From: Pseudomonas sp. PDNC002
GTDB taxonomy: Bacteria; Pseudomonadota; Gammaproteobacteria; Pseudomonadales; Pseudomonadaceae
NCBI RefSeq assembly: GCF_016919445.1
Contig: NZ_CP070356.1
Coordinates: 2,388,001-2,452,000, forward strand
Reading direction: 5' to 3'
DNA: 64,000 bases
Part shown: piece by piece, positions 32,737 through 41,501 of the stretch
Position numbering within the stretch: the stretch's first letter is position 1
How the letters are laid out: every line of letters begins with the position of its first letter
Notes under the pieces: generated by a model
What the model was told of the DNA's origin: nothing
The model's input: only the letters and a program-made list of their open reading frames with translations
Database searches by the model: none
Made by a program: the position numbers and the translations under genes

Positions 32737-32842
32737 AGGGCGGGCTTTGCCCGCCTTTCGCGGATAAGATCCGCTCCTACGAAAGAGGGAGACCTGTAGG
32801 AGCGGATCTTATCCGCGATCGCGCGCAAAGCGCGCTCCCACA
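32737..32842. repeat. REP/BIME block, copy 1
   Basis: A 22-bp perfect inverted repeat (32759-32780 and 32796-32817, core GGATAAGATCCGCTCC) is flanked by a CGGGCTTTGCCCG hairpin and a GCGCGCAAAGCGCGC hairpin. A nearly identical block occurs at 35073-35178. Each lies just downstream of a chemoreceptor gene. Confidence 0.92.
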
Positions 32843-32868
32843 AAAAAGGCGCCCGAAGGCGCCTTTTT
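32843..32868 (-). terminator. Terminator of chemoreceptor gene 1
   Basis: AAAAAGGCGCC, a CGAA loop and GGCGCCTTTTT form a strong hairpin flanked by A and T tracts. It works in either direction and is repeated after chemoreceptor gene 2. Confidence 0.93.
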
Positions 32869-32883
32869 CGTTTCCACTGAAAA

Positions 32884-34773
32884 TCAGATGCGGAAACTGT
32901 CCACCAGATGGCGCAGGCGGCCGGCCTGGTTCTCCAGGTCGGCGCAGGCGCGCAGGGTGGCCTGCAGGTTTTCCACGCCTTCCTGGTTCAGCGTATTGAT
33001 CTCGGTGATGTCCATGTTCAGCGAGTCGACCACCGCGGTCTGTTCCTCGGTGGCGGTGGCGACCGACTGGTTCATCGAGTCGATCTCGCCGATACGGTGA
33101 GTCACGCTGGCCAGGCGCTCGCCGGCGAGGTTGGCGATCTCCACGCTTTCCAGGCTGTAGCGCTGGCTTTCGGTCATGGTGTCCACGGCCTCGCGGGCAC
33201 CGACCTGCAGCTCCTCGATCATCTTCTGAATCTGCTGGGCTGACTCCTGCGCGCGGTGGGCGAGGTTGCGCACTTCGTCGGCGACCACCGCGAAGCCACG
33301 ACCGGCTTCCCCGGCGCGGGCAGCCTCGATGGCGGCGTTCAGGGCCAGCAGGTTGGTCTGCTCGGAGATGCCTTTGATCACTTCGAGAATCTGCCCGATG
33401 TTCACCGTGCGGCTGTTCAGCGCCTCGATGTTGGCGCAGGCCGAGCTGATCTTGTCCGACAGCAGGTTCATCGCGCTGATGGTCTGCTCGACGACCTGGC
33501 GGCCATCGCCGGCCTGGTGCGAGGCGTCGGTGGCGTGGTGCGAGGCGTCGGCGGCATTACGGGCGATTTCCTGGGCGGCGGCGCCCAGTTCGTTGATCGC
33601 CGCGGCGACGCTGTTGGTGCGGTTGGCCTGCTCGTCGGAGTTGCTCATGGACGAGTTGGAGGCATTCACCACCAGCTGCGAGACGTCGTGCAGGCTGCGC
33701 GCGGTGGAGGCCACTTCGCGGATCGACTCGTGAATACGCTCGACGAAGCGGTTGAAGGCATTACCGAGCACGCCGAACTCATCATTGCTGGCGACCTTCA
33801 GGCGCTTGGTCAGGTCGCCTTCGCCCTGGGCGATGTCTTCCATCGCGCGGCCCATGGTGGTCAGCGGCTGCATCAGCACGCGGATCAGCATGCCCAGCAG
33901 GAGCAGGATGGCGACGATGGCGATGGCCGCGGCGACGATGGCCGAGGTGCGGAACTTGCTGAGCATCGAATAGGCGGAGTCCTTGTCGATGGACAGGCCG
34001 ATGTACCAGTTCACCGACGGCAGGCCCTTCACCTGGGTGAAGCTGAGGATGCGCGTATGCCCGTTCAGTTCGGCTTCGCTGAAGCCGCCGCCGATTTTCG
34101 GGGTGTTCTGCGGGTAGACGTCGGACAGGGACTTCATGATGAGGTTCTTGTCCGGGTGAACCAGGATCTTGCCGTCGCTGCTGACCAGGAAGGCGTACCC
34201 CATGCCGCTGAAGTTCAGCGAATTGATGATCTGCACCAGGGTCTGCAGGCCGAGGTCGCCGCCGACCACGCCGAGGGTCTTGCCGCCGGCGCGGGCCGGG
34301 GTGGCGACGGTCATGATCAACTGCTGCGTGGCGGCGTCGATGTAGGGCTCGGTCAGCGTCGTGCCACCGGCAGCCACGGCGTCCTTGTACCAGGGGCGCG
34401 TGCGTGGGTCGTAACCATCGGGCATGGCGCTGTTGGGGCGCATGGTGAACGCGCCGTCTTCCTGGCCCAGGTAGGTGAAGTTGAAGGTGTTGCGCAGGGT
34501 GTCCTGCTCCAGCAGCCCGGTGAGGTGTTCCGGGGAGCTGTCGCGGGCGAGGGTCTGGGCGGTGCTTTCGATCAGCAGCAGCCGGCCGCTCAGCCAGTTC
34601 TGGATATTGCTGGCGCTCACATCGCCCATCTCCCGCAGGTAATCCTCGAGGTCCTCGCGGATCGCGTTGCGCTGCAGGTAGTCGTTGTAGAGGGTGAAGA
34701 GGGCGAATGCCGAGAAAACAACAAGCGAAGCGGCCAGAAGGATCTTATGGCTGAATTTCAGGCTCTTGATCAT
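32884..34773 (-). CDS. Methyl-accepting chemotaxis protein, PctA-like (copy 1)
   Basis: The 629-residue receptor has two membrane helices (about 11-30 and 278-300) around a dCache sensor domain, then HAMP and a full signalling domain. The amino-acid-binding motif residues Y121, R126, W128, Y129, D146 and D173 are present at the numbering I recall for P. aeruginosa PctA, so it should sense L-amino acids. The signalling hairpin contains EQTNLLALNAAIEAARAGE. The start MIKSLKFSHKILL was chosen over an ORF extension of 67 codons without family features. It is followed by a near-copy. Confidence 0.93.
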   Translation of the reverse strand: MIKSLKFSHKILLAASLVVFSAFALFTLYNDYLQRNAIREDLEDYLREMGDVSASNIQNWLSGRLLLIESTAQTLARDSSPEHLTGLLEQDTLRNTFNFTYLGQEDGAFTMRPNSAMPDGYDPRTRPWYKDAVAAGGTTLTEPYIDAATQQLIMTVATPARAGGKTLGVVGGDLGLQTLVQIINSLNFSGMGYAFLVSSDGKILVHPDKNLIMKSLSDVYPQNTPKIGGGFSEAELNGHTRILSFTQVKGLPSVNWYIGLSIDKDSAYSMLSKFRTSAIVAAAIAIVAILLLLGMLIRVLMQPLTTMGRAMEDIAQGEGDLTKRLKVASNDEFGVLGNAFNRFVERIHESIREVASTARSLHDVSQLVVNASNSSMSNSDEQANRTNSVAAAINELGAAAQEIARNAADASHHATDASHQAGDGRQVVEQTISAMNLLSDKISSACANIEALNSRTVNIGQILEVIKGISEQTNLLALNAAIEAARAGEAGRGFAVVADEVRNLAHRAQESAQQIQKMIEELQVGAREAVDTMTESQRYSLESVEIANLAGERLASVTHRIGEIDSMNQSVATATEEQTAVVDSLNMDITEINTLNQEGVENLQATLRACADLENQAGRLRHLVDSFRI

Positions 34774-35072
34774 GCTGCGTCGAGTCCGGAAGTAGTGGGA
34801 TGCCAGAACGGCGTTGGTGCGGGCGACAGATCCGATGTCGCCGCGGGGCATTCGTCCCCGTGGTGTGAAACGAATGGCGCTTGCTCGGCGGATAGCCGCG
34901 CAGGCGTGGCCGGTACTCCCTTGTGCCGGCGGTGACGTTGGCCCGCTTGGGTTATTGGTTCTCGTGGGCCTCACCCTTGCTGTCGGCTCACCCGCTGGAA
35001 GCTTGAGGCAGGCGGACGAACGGTAGCGGTTGGGCGCTGGGCGCTCTGGGGTGGGTGTTTCAGTGGTGATAC

Positions 35073-35178
35073 AGGGCGGGCTGTGCCCGCCTTTCGCGGA
35101 TAAGATCCGCTCCTACGAAAGCGGGAGACCTGTAGGAGCGGATCTTATCCGCGATCGCGCGCGAAGCGCGCTCCCACA
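35073..35178. repeat. REP/BIME block, copy 2
   Basis: This block repeats the 32737-32842 block with only a few base changes. The 22-bp inverted repeat lies at 35095-35116 and 35132-35153 and is identical to copy 1. The conservation extends through the terminator into the chemoreceptor coding sequence. Confidence 0.92.
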
Positions 35179-35205
35179 AAAAAGGCGCCCGAAGGCGCCT
35201 TTTTC
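35179..35205 (-). terminator. Terminator of chemoreceptor gene 2
   Basis: It has the same GGCGCC stem, CGAA loop and A/T tracts as after copy 1, 15 bases beyond the stop codon. Confidence 0.93.
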
Positions 35206-35219
35206 GTTTCCACTGAAAA

Positions 35220-37115
35220 TCAGATGCGGAAGCTGTCCACCAGATGACGCAGGCGGCCTGCCTGGTTCTCCAGGTCAGCACAGGCGCGCAGGGTAGCCTG
35301 CAGGTTTTCCACGCCTTCCTGGTTCAGGGTGTTGATCTCGGTGATGTCCATGTTCAGCGAGTCGACCACCGCGGTCTGTTCCTCGGTGGCGGTGGCGACC
35401 GACTGGTTCATCGAGTCGATCTCGCCGATACGGTGAGTCACGCTGGCCAGGCGCTCGCCAGCACGGTTGGCGATCTCCACGCTTTCCAGGCTGTAGCGCT
35501 GGCTTTCGGTCATGGTGTCCACCGCTTCGCGGGCGCCGACCTGCAGCTCTTCGATCATCTTCTGGATTTCCTGCGCGGATTCCTGGGCGCGGTGCGCCAG
35601 GTTGCGCACTTCATCCGCGACCACCGCGAAGCCACGACCGGCTTCACCGGCGCGGGCGGCTTCGATGGCGGCGTTCAGGGCCAGCAGGTTGGTCTGCTCG
35701 GAGATGCCTTTGATCACCTCCAGAATCTGCCCGATGTTCACCGTGCGGCTGTTCAGTGCCTCGATGTTGGCGCAGGCGGAGCTGATCTTGTCCGACAGCA
35801 GGTTCATCGCGCTGATGGTCTGCTCGACGACCTGGCGGCCATCGCCGGCCTGGTGCGAGGCATCGGTGGCGTGGTGCGAGGCGTCGGCGGCGTTACGGGC
35901 GATTTCCTGGGCGGCGGCGCCCAGCTCGTTGATCGCCGCAGCGACGCTGTTGGTGCGATTGGCTTGCTCGTCGGAGTTGCTCATGGACGAGTTGGAGGCA
36001 TTCACCACCAGCTGCGAGACGTCGTGCAGGCTGCGCGCGGTGGAGGCCACTTCGCGGATCGACTCGTGGATACGCTCGACGAAGCGGTTGAAGGCGTTGG
36101 CCAGTACGCCGAACTCGTCGTTGCTGGCGACCTGCAGACGCTTGGTCAGATCGCCTTCGCCCTGGGCGATGTCCTGCATGGCACGGCCCATGTCGGTCAG
36201 CGGCGCCATCAGCACGCGGATCAGCATGCCCAGCAGGAAGAGGATCGCGACGATGGCGATCACGGTGGCGATGATGGCAGTGTTGCGGAAGTCGCTCAGC
36301 ATCGCGTAGGCGGAGTCCTTGTTGAGCACCAGGGCGACGTACCAGGTGACTCCCGGCAGGCCTTTCACCGGCGTCATCGAGACCAGTTGCTCTTCACCCT
36401 TGATGCTGACTTCCTGCACGCCCGGCTGCACCTTCGGTGCGCCTTGCTGGTAGACCTCGCCGAGGGATTTGAAGATCAGGCTGCTGTCCGGGTGCAGGAG
36501 GATCTTGCCGGCATCGCTGACCAGGAAGGCATAGCCGTCGCCGTCGAACTTCAGCGAGTTGATGATCGCGGTGATGGTCTCCAGCTTCATGTCGCCAGCG
36601 GCCACACCCACCAGTTGGCCGTTGCGCATGACCGGCATCGACATGGCGAGGATCTGCTCGTTGGTGCCGGCATCCAGGAAGGGCTCGGTGACGATCAGCC
36701 GGCCGGCGGCCACGGCATCCTTGTACCAGCCGCGGGTGCGCGGGTCGTAGCCATCGGGCATCGGCGCATAGGGGCGCATGGTGAACACGCCGCTGGCGGC
36801 TTCACCCAGGTAGACCGATTCGAAGTTCTTCTGGAACACCGCCTGTTCCAGCACGTGCTGGATGCGCTCGGGCGTCGGCTCGCCGTCTGCCAACTGTGCG
36901 GCCTCGGCTTCCACCAACTGGATGCGGCCTTCCAGCCAGCTCTGGATGTTGCTGGCGGTCAGGCTGCCTACTTCGGACAGATAGGATTCGGTGTCGGAGT
37001 GGATCGCTTCGCGCTGGCGGAAGTCGTTGAAGAGGATGAAACAGGCGAAGGCGAAGGTGACCACGAGTGAGGCCGCCAGAAGAATCTTCTTGGCGAAGGA
37101 CAGCGAGCGAAGCAT
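35220..37115 (-). CDS. Methyl-accepting chemotaxis protein, PctA/PctB-like (copy 2)
   Basis: The 631-residue receptor has the same layout as copy 1: helix, dCache sensor, helix, HAMP, signalling domain. The amino-acid motif is kept, shifted by two: Y123, R128, W130, Y131, D148 and D175. The sensor domain is clearly diverged from copy 1, while roughly the last 240 residues differ by only a couple (for example AQEIQKM against AQQIQKM). Ligand preference therefore probably differs and output is the same. The start MLRSLSFAKKILL was chosen by comparison with copy 1. Confidence 0.93.
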   Translation of the reverse strand: MLRSLSFAKKILLAASLVVTFAFACFILFNDFRQREAIHSDTESYLSEVGSLTASNIQSWLEGRIQLVEAEAAQLADGEPTPERIQHVLEQAVFQKNFESVYLGEAASGVFTMRPYAPMPDGYDPRTRGWYKDAVAAGRLIVTEPFLDAGTNEQILAMSMPVMRNGQLVGVAAGDMKLETITAIINSLKFDGDGYAFLVSDAGKILLHPDSSLIFKSLGEVYQQGAPKVQPGVQEVSIKGEEQLVSMTPVKGLPGVTWYVALVLNKDSAYAMLSDFRNTAIIATVIAIVAILFLLGMLIRVLMAPLTDMGRAMQDIAQGEGDLTKRLQVASNDEFGVLANAFNRFVERIHESIREVASTARSLHDVSQLVVNASNSSMSNSDEQANRTNSVAAAINELGAAAQEIARNAADASHHATDASHQAGDGRQVVEQTISAMNLLSDKISSACANIEALNSRTVNIGQILEVIKGISEQTNLLALNAAIEAARAGEAGRGFAVVADEVRNLAHRAQESAQEIQKMIEELQVGAREAVDTMTESQRYSLESVEIANRAGERLASVTHRIGEIDSMNQSVATATEEQTAVVDSLNMDITEINTLNQEGVENLQATLRACADLENQAGRLRHLVDSFRI

Positions 37116-37238
37116 CGGCAAAGCATCCTGCAAGTGAAACAAGGGGTAGGCAGGATGTATCGGCCGTCTACGACGGGACTTTAGGGCGAAAATGCGGAAA
37201 TGGGCGCGGTGTCGCACCGCGCCCAAAGTGAACCGGAA

Positions 37239-37436
37239 TTACAGGCCCAGTGCGGTCTGCACCTGGCTCATCAACGATCCGATCTTGGTGCCGATGGGAG
37301 TGGCAGCGGCAACGATCGCGATGGAGATGAGCCCGGCGATCACCGCGTACTCGATGGCCGTGGCGCCTTCCCGATCGGACAGGAAGGCATGCAGCCGCGA
37401 GTAGAGACGTTTCACTGAGTCGATCGTGCGTTCCAT
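37239..37436 (-). CDS. flp: Flp type IVb pilin (copy 1)
   Basis: The 65-residue prepilin has a basic leader ending SDREG, then the Flp signature ATAIEYAVIAGLISIAIVAAATPIG; cleavage is expected after the Gly, before Ala24, by the peptidase FppA. The mature hydrophobic helix assembles into the Flp pilus. GGAGGG precedes the ATG. It follows copy 2 by 83 bases on the same strand and is shorter in its tail. Confidence 0.95.
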   Translation of the reverse strand: MERTIDSVKRLYSRLHAFLSDREGATAIEYAVIAGLISIAIVAAATPIGTKIGSLMSQVQTALGL

Positions 37437-37519
37437 GTACGAGCCCTCCGGGCAGGAGACAGCGGCGTCGACGGAGCCGGTTTCCGGGCTCCGCGAACGT
37501 TTCGAATCAGGTGGGGGAG

Positions 37520-37726
37520 TTATGCACCGATGGCGGTCTTGATCGCCGTCATGAGTGCTCCGATACGGGTGCCGATCGGAGTTGCCGCGGTAAGTACCGC
37601 GATGGAAATAAGTCCCGCAATAACCGCATATTCGATGGCGGTTGCGCCTTCGCGATCGCGGATAAAAGAATTCACTTTGCTGAGGATATTCTTCGGAAGT
37701 TGTTTTACTGAGGTTTTGGATTTCAT
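37520..37726 (-). CDS. flp: Flp type IVb pilin (copy 2)
   Basis: The 68-residue prepilin has leader MKSKTSVKQLPKNILSKVNS, cleavage motif RDREG, and the conserved ATAIEYAVIAGLISIAV helix. It resembles copy 1 across the helix but differs in leader and tail. GGAG lies 8 bases before the ATG. This copy is nearest the divergent promoter region and is probably read first. Confidence 0.95.
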   Translation of the reverse strand: MKSKTSVKQLPKNILSKVNSFIRDREGATAIEYAVIAGLISIAVLTAATPIGTRIGALMTAIKTAIGA

Positions 37727-38085
37727 GGCCGTCGCTCCGTGCACGCCCGACTGCAAACAGGGCGATTGCCCTGACTTCATCGTCAGGCTAGGCGCAGCGT
37801 GGCCAAACGCAATTGGTCAAATAGCGCTAATACCAAAGTTATAGTCATGGCGGAGTAGAACTAACTGAGGATTGGAAATTTCCAGTTCGCATTTGACGCT
37901 ATTACCGCAGCTACTAAATTCTGCTTTGGAACAAGCAGCGTCTGATTATCAGGAAAGATTCTTATCGAACTTTCCTTTGCAGCCGAAATAACAATAAAGG
38001 TCCCTGGGACTAACCCGGCAGGCAGCGATTTTCGAGGCGCCCGACCGGTGGGGCAACTTTCCCAATACCGCGCAAGGATGGTGTC
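37727..38085. promoter_or_regulatory. Divergent promoter region of the Tad locus
   Basis: This 359-bp region separates the flp genes from rcpC and is clearly richer in A and T than its neighbours. It holds the 12-bp palindrome TGGAAATTTCCA at 37873-37884. PprB activates Tad genes in P. aeruginosa, so its sites are likely here, but I cannot mark them. No gene is visible in it. Confidence 0.6.
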
Positions 38086-39000
38086 ATGAATAGCAAGGTG
38101 CTGATGGTATTCGCCGGGCTGTTGTTGGTATGCGCAGGGGTAGTGGGTTACCTCGGGCTCAAGGTCGGCAAGCCGGCCGCGCCGGCGGCGGGTGTGGTTC
38201 AGGAGGTGGCGCCGGCAGCGGTGGCCGAGGCCGACAAGCTGCAGCGGACCCCGGTGGTCGTGGCGGCGCGTGACCTGCCGGCGCTGGCGGTGATTGGCAA
38301 GGACGACCTCGCCGTCGAGCTGCTGCGCACCGCCCCCAGTGGCAGTTTCCCCAAACCTGAAGAGCTGATCGGCCAGCGCGTGTGGGTCGCGGTGCCGGCC
38401 GGCAGCATCATTTCCTCCTCCATCACCGAACCGGGCGGCCCGCTGGCGCGGACCATCCGCCCCGACGAACGCGCCATGGCCATCGCCGTAGACGAGGTCA
38501 TCGGCGGCGGCGGGTTCGTCCTGCCGGGCGATTACGTCGACGTCATGCTCTTCGTCCAGGACCAGCAGACCGGCGAGCGCAATGTCAGCGCCCAGGTCGT
38601 GCTGCCCGGCGTCCGCGTGCTCACCTATGGCGAACAGATCGCCGTGGCGAAGGATGGCCAGGCCCGCAACGCCGGCGATCCCAAGGACCAGACGCCGCGC
38701 CCGCCGCGCACTGCCGTACTGGCCGTGCCAGCCGAGGCCACGTCGCGCCTGATGCTGGCCAGCCAGGCCGGCTCGTTGCGCCTGGCAGTGCGCAGCAAGG
38801 ATGAAAAGCTGTACGAGAAGGAGCAGGAAGGACGCTACATCCAGGCCTCCCTGGGGATGAGCGGCAGCCAGCCGATCACCCTCGAACAACTGATCGGCAA
38901 GCCCCGCCCGGCACCCGCCACGCGCCAGGTTTCCGCGCCTGCGGTGAGCCAGGGCGTGGTGGTCTATCGCGGTACCGAAGTCACCCGTGAAGCACATTGA
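38086..39000 (+). CDS. rcpC: Tad pilus assembly protein RcpC/CpaB
   Basis: The 304-residue protein has an N-terminal membrane anchor (residues 5-26), a Pro/Ala-rich linker and a SAF/beta-clip domain (VVVAARDLPALAVIGKDDLAVELL, residues about 57-80), then the CpaB-specific domain. It acts in the periplasm with the secretin RcpA. AAGGATGGTGTC precedes the ATG. It is the first gene of a run of nine closely spaced genes. Confidence 0.93.
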   Translation: MNSKVLMVFAGLLLVCAGVVGYLGLKVGKPAAPAAGVVQEVAPAAVAEADKLQRTPVVVAARDLPALAVIGKDDLAVELLRTAPSGSFPKPEELIGQRVWVAVPAGSIISSSITEPGGPLARTIRPDERAMAIAVDEVIGGGGFVLPGDYVDVMLFVQDQQTGERNVSAQVVLPGVRVLTYGEQIAVAKDGQARNAGDPKDQTPRPPRTAVLAVPAEATSRLMLASQAGSLRLAVRSKDEKLYEKEQEGRYIQASLGMSGSQPITLEQLIGKPRPAPATRQVSAPAVSQGVVVYRGTEVTREAH

Positions 39001-39015
39001 GCAAGGAGTGCATCG

Positions 39016-40251
39016 ATGTCCAAGCGCTTCATTCTGTCCCTGACCGCTCTGCTGGCCTGCACCGCTCACTCCGCCGTGCAGGCGGTGCCGAGTGCCTGCG
39101 CGGGGCTCGCCGGACAACAGTTGAACCTCGACGTGGAGCAGGGCGCCCAGCGTGACCAGCAGCTCCCGGTACCGATCAAGCGCCTGGCCATCGGCGATCC
39201 GAACATCGCCGACGTGCAGGTGCTCGACAAGCGCGACTTCCTCATCACCGGCAAGGCCGAGGGGCTGACCAGCCTGCTGATCTGGACGACTTGCGGCGAC
39301 CAGCCGATGCGCAGCGTAGTGCGTGTCGGCGCGCGCGCCATCGGTGATGTCGCTGGCGCAGCGGGCGGGCTGGCCGCCGGTCTGCCCAACCAGGTACAGA
39401 CCGACGTGCGCTTCGTCGAGGTCAGCCGCAGCAAGCTCAAGCAGGCCAGCACCTCGCTGGTGCGCCAGGGTTCCAATACCTTCGTCCTCGGGGCTCCGGG
39501 AAGCCTGTCGAATATCGAGGTCAGCCCGCGCGGTGTGCTCGGCGATGCCACCACGACGATGGGCGGCAACGGCTTCAACATCATCTGGGGTGGCGGCAGC
39601 AGCAAATGGCTGGGCTTCATCAATGCACTGGAGGGCAGCGGCTTCGCCTACACCCTGGCACGGCCGAGCCTGGTGGCGACCAGCGGGCAGAGCGCGTCGT
39701 TCCTGGCGGGCGGCGAGTTCCCGATTCCGGTGCCCAACGGCGATAACGACACCATCACCATCGAGTACAAGGAATTCGGCGTGCGCCTGACCCTCACGCC
39801 GACGGTGATGAACGACAAGCGCATCTCCCTGAAGGTGGCGCCGGAAGTCAGCGAACTGGACTTCACCAGCGGCATCCGCACCAACAACATCGCGGTGCCG
39901 GCCCTGACCGTACGCCGCACCGATACCAGCGTGATGCTGGCCGACGGCGAGAGCTTCGTGATCAGCGGGCTGATCAGCAGCAACACCATCAGCAACATCG
40001 ACAAGTTCCCGTTCCTGGGCAACATCCCGGTGCTCGGCGCCTTGTTCCGCTCCTCGAACCTGGACAAGGACGATCGCGAGCTGCTGATGATCGTCACCCC
40101 GCATCTGGTCCAGCCGCTGGCCGCCAACGCCGCGCTGCCCACCCTGCCGGGTGAAGGCCTGCGCAATTACGACCCCGGTTTCGGAGAGTTCTACTTCCTG
40201 GAAGACGGCCGGTTCGACCGGCGCAAGGCCAGCAGTGGGATGTCGCGCTGA
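39016..40251 (+). CDS. rcpA: Tad pilus outer-membrane secretin RcpA/CpaC
   Basis: The 411-residue protein has a signal peptide (MSKRFILSLTALLACTAHSAVQA), a pilus-secretin N-terminal domain (IKRLAIGDPNIADVQVLDKRDFLITGKA region, residues about 54-82), a BON-like section and the secretin core. The core motif GLISSNTISNIDKFPFLGNIPVLG is given here by its ends near residues 318-341. It forms the outer-membrane pore for the Flp pilus. It starts 15 bases after rcpC. Confidence 0.95.
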   Translation: MSKRFILSLTALLACTAHSAVQAVPSACAGLAGQQLNLDVEQGAQRDQQLPVPIKRLAIGDPNIADVQVLDKRDFLITGKAEGLTSLLIWTTCGDQPMRSVVRVGARAIGDVAGAAGGLAAGLPNQVQTDVRFVEVSRSKLKQASTSLVRQGSNTFVLGAPGSLSNIEVSPRGVLGDATTTMGGNGFNIIWGGGSSKWLGFINALEGSGFAYTLARPSLVATSGQSASFLAGGEFPIPVPNGDNDTITIEYKEFGVRLTLTPTVMNDKRISLKVAPEVSELDFTSGIRTNNIAVPALTVRRTDTSVMLADGESFVISGLISSNTISNIDKFPFLGNIPVLGALFRSSNLDKDDRELLMIVTPHLVQPLAANAALPTLPGEGLRNYDPGFGEFYFLEDGRFDRRKASSGMSR

Positions 40252-40316
40252 TGGATACCTACGAAGCGCTGACCCGCCAGAGAGCGGGCGGTAAACCAAA
40301 GGAAGGGAGCACGGGC

Positions 40317-41501
40317 ATGAGTCAGACGTTTGTGGCGCTGGTCCAGCACCCCGGAGAGCAGGAGTGGCTGCAGAGCAGCCTGGCCAGCTGCGGGCAGGTC
40401 GTGCTGGCCAACAGCGGTACCCTGGAGGAATTGCTGGCGCTGCTGGACGTCACCGGCGCCACCGTATTGTTCACCAGCCTGAACAAGGCCAACCTGGTGG
40501 CGCAGAGCTCGCTCATCGAAGGGTTGGTGTCCGCGCGGCCACTGCTTTCGGTGGTCGCCGTGGGCGATGGCCTGGACAACCAACTGGTGCTGGCGGCGAT
40601 GCGCGCCGGCGCCCGCGACTTCGTCACCTATGGCGCCCGTGCCAGCGAGCTGAGCGGCCTGATCCGCCGCCTGGGCGGCCGTCTGCCCACGGTGCCGGTG
40701 AGTGCTACCCAGCAGGGCGAACTGATCAGCCTGATCAGCGCCCGCCCGGACGCCGACGGTGCCTTCGTCGCCCTGCACCTGGCGCTGGCGCTGCAACGCC
40801 AGCCTGAACACCGGGTGCTGCTGGTGGACATCGGCCTGCCCACCGGCGAGGCCCTGGCCATCCTCGGCATGGAGCCCTCGTTCACCTTCGCCGACGCGAT
40901 GCGCAACCTGCGCCGCCTCGACCAGACGCTGATCGACAGCGCCTTCACCCGGCACGAATCCGGCCTGCGGGTGCTCAGCCTGTCCGACGAACCCGGCGCC
41001 CTGGAGCGGGTGACCACGGCGGAGCTGTACCTGCTGCTGGGCAATCTGCGCGGTGCGTTCAGTCATATCGTGATCAACCTCACCGGTATCGCCGAGGGCG
41101 AGCTCAGTGGCCAACTGCTGATGCAGGCCAACCGCGTGCTGTGGTTGGTGGACCAGAGCGTGCCGTCCTGCAAGAAAGGCATGGAACGCCTGCGTCGCCT
41201 GCGCGAGCGCAATCCCTCGCTGCCGCGCATGGAACTGCTGGTCGAGCGCTACTGGCCGTCGGTGCCGCCCGACGCGGCGGCGCTGGGCAAGATGTTCGGC
41301 CTGGAACTCTTCGGGGTGCTGCCGGCCTCGCCGGAGGCGCGCCTGCGGGCGAAGAACCTCGGGCAGAGCCTGTTCGACCTGTCGCCGCGCGATCCGCTGA
41401 CGGTCAAGTTGCGTGACCTGGCGGAAGGCCTGGGCGCAGGTGTCGGCGAGCGCCGCGGGCTGTTCGGCTGGATCGGCAAGGCGAAGGCGGCGCGGCCATG
41501 A
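40317..41501 (+). CDS. tadZ: Tad pilus localisation protein TadZ/CpaE
   Basis: Residues 1-130 form a receiver-like domain (SQTFVALVQHP, TVLFTSLNKANL, RAGARDFVTYG), followed by a MinD/ParA-like ATPase domain. The Walker A loop is degenerate: the region after LISLISA reads RPDADGAFVALHLA with no Lys-containing P-loop, while VLLVDIGLPTGE keeps the Walker A' Asp. TadZ marks the site of pilus assembly at the pole. The ATG at 40317 follows AAGGGAG; an alternative ATG overlaps the rcpA stop at 40251. Confidence 0.9.
   Translation: MSQTFVALVQHPGEQEWLQSSLASCGQVVLANSGTLEELLALLDVTGATVLFTSLNKANLVAQSSLIEGLVSARPLLSVVAVGDGLDNQLVLAAMRAGARDFVTYGARASELSGLIRRLGGRLPTVPVSATQQGELISLISARPDADGAFVALHLALALQRQPEHRVLLVDIGLPTGEALAILGMEPSFTFADAMRNLRRLDQTLIDSAFTRHESGLRVLSLSDEPGALERVTTAELYLLLGNLRGAFSHIVINLTGIAEGELSGQLLMQANRVLWLVDQSVPSCKKGMERLRRLRERNPSLPRMELLVERYWPSVPPDAAALGKMFGLELFGVLPASPEARLRAKNLGQSLFDLSPRDPLTVKLRDLAEGLGAGVGERRGLFGWIGKAKAARP

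Larger units (their letters stand above)
34774..35219. other. 446-bp spacer between the two chemoreceptor genes
   Basis: The half next to copy 1 (34774-35072) should hold its promoter; I see no clear sigma-70 or sigma-28 box and no gene. The half next to copy 2 holds the second REP block and terminator. Confidence 0.6.

Noticed and set aside
34814..35026. Small frame in the chemoreceptor spacer
   Set aside because: No ribosome site, no family features, and a composition expected by chance in this GC-rich spacer.
33256..37070. Long plus-strand frames opposite both chemoreceptor genes
   Set aside because: They mirror the conserved chemoreceptor codons and are therefore similar to each other. 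That similarity reflects the real genes, not a second family.
37861..40299. An 812-codon antisense frame across rcpC and rcpA
   Set aside because: It is a shadow of two clear Tad genes, has no ribosome site or recognisable domain, and is skewed in composition.
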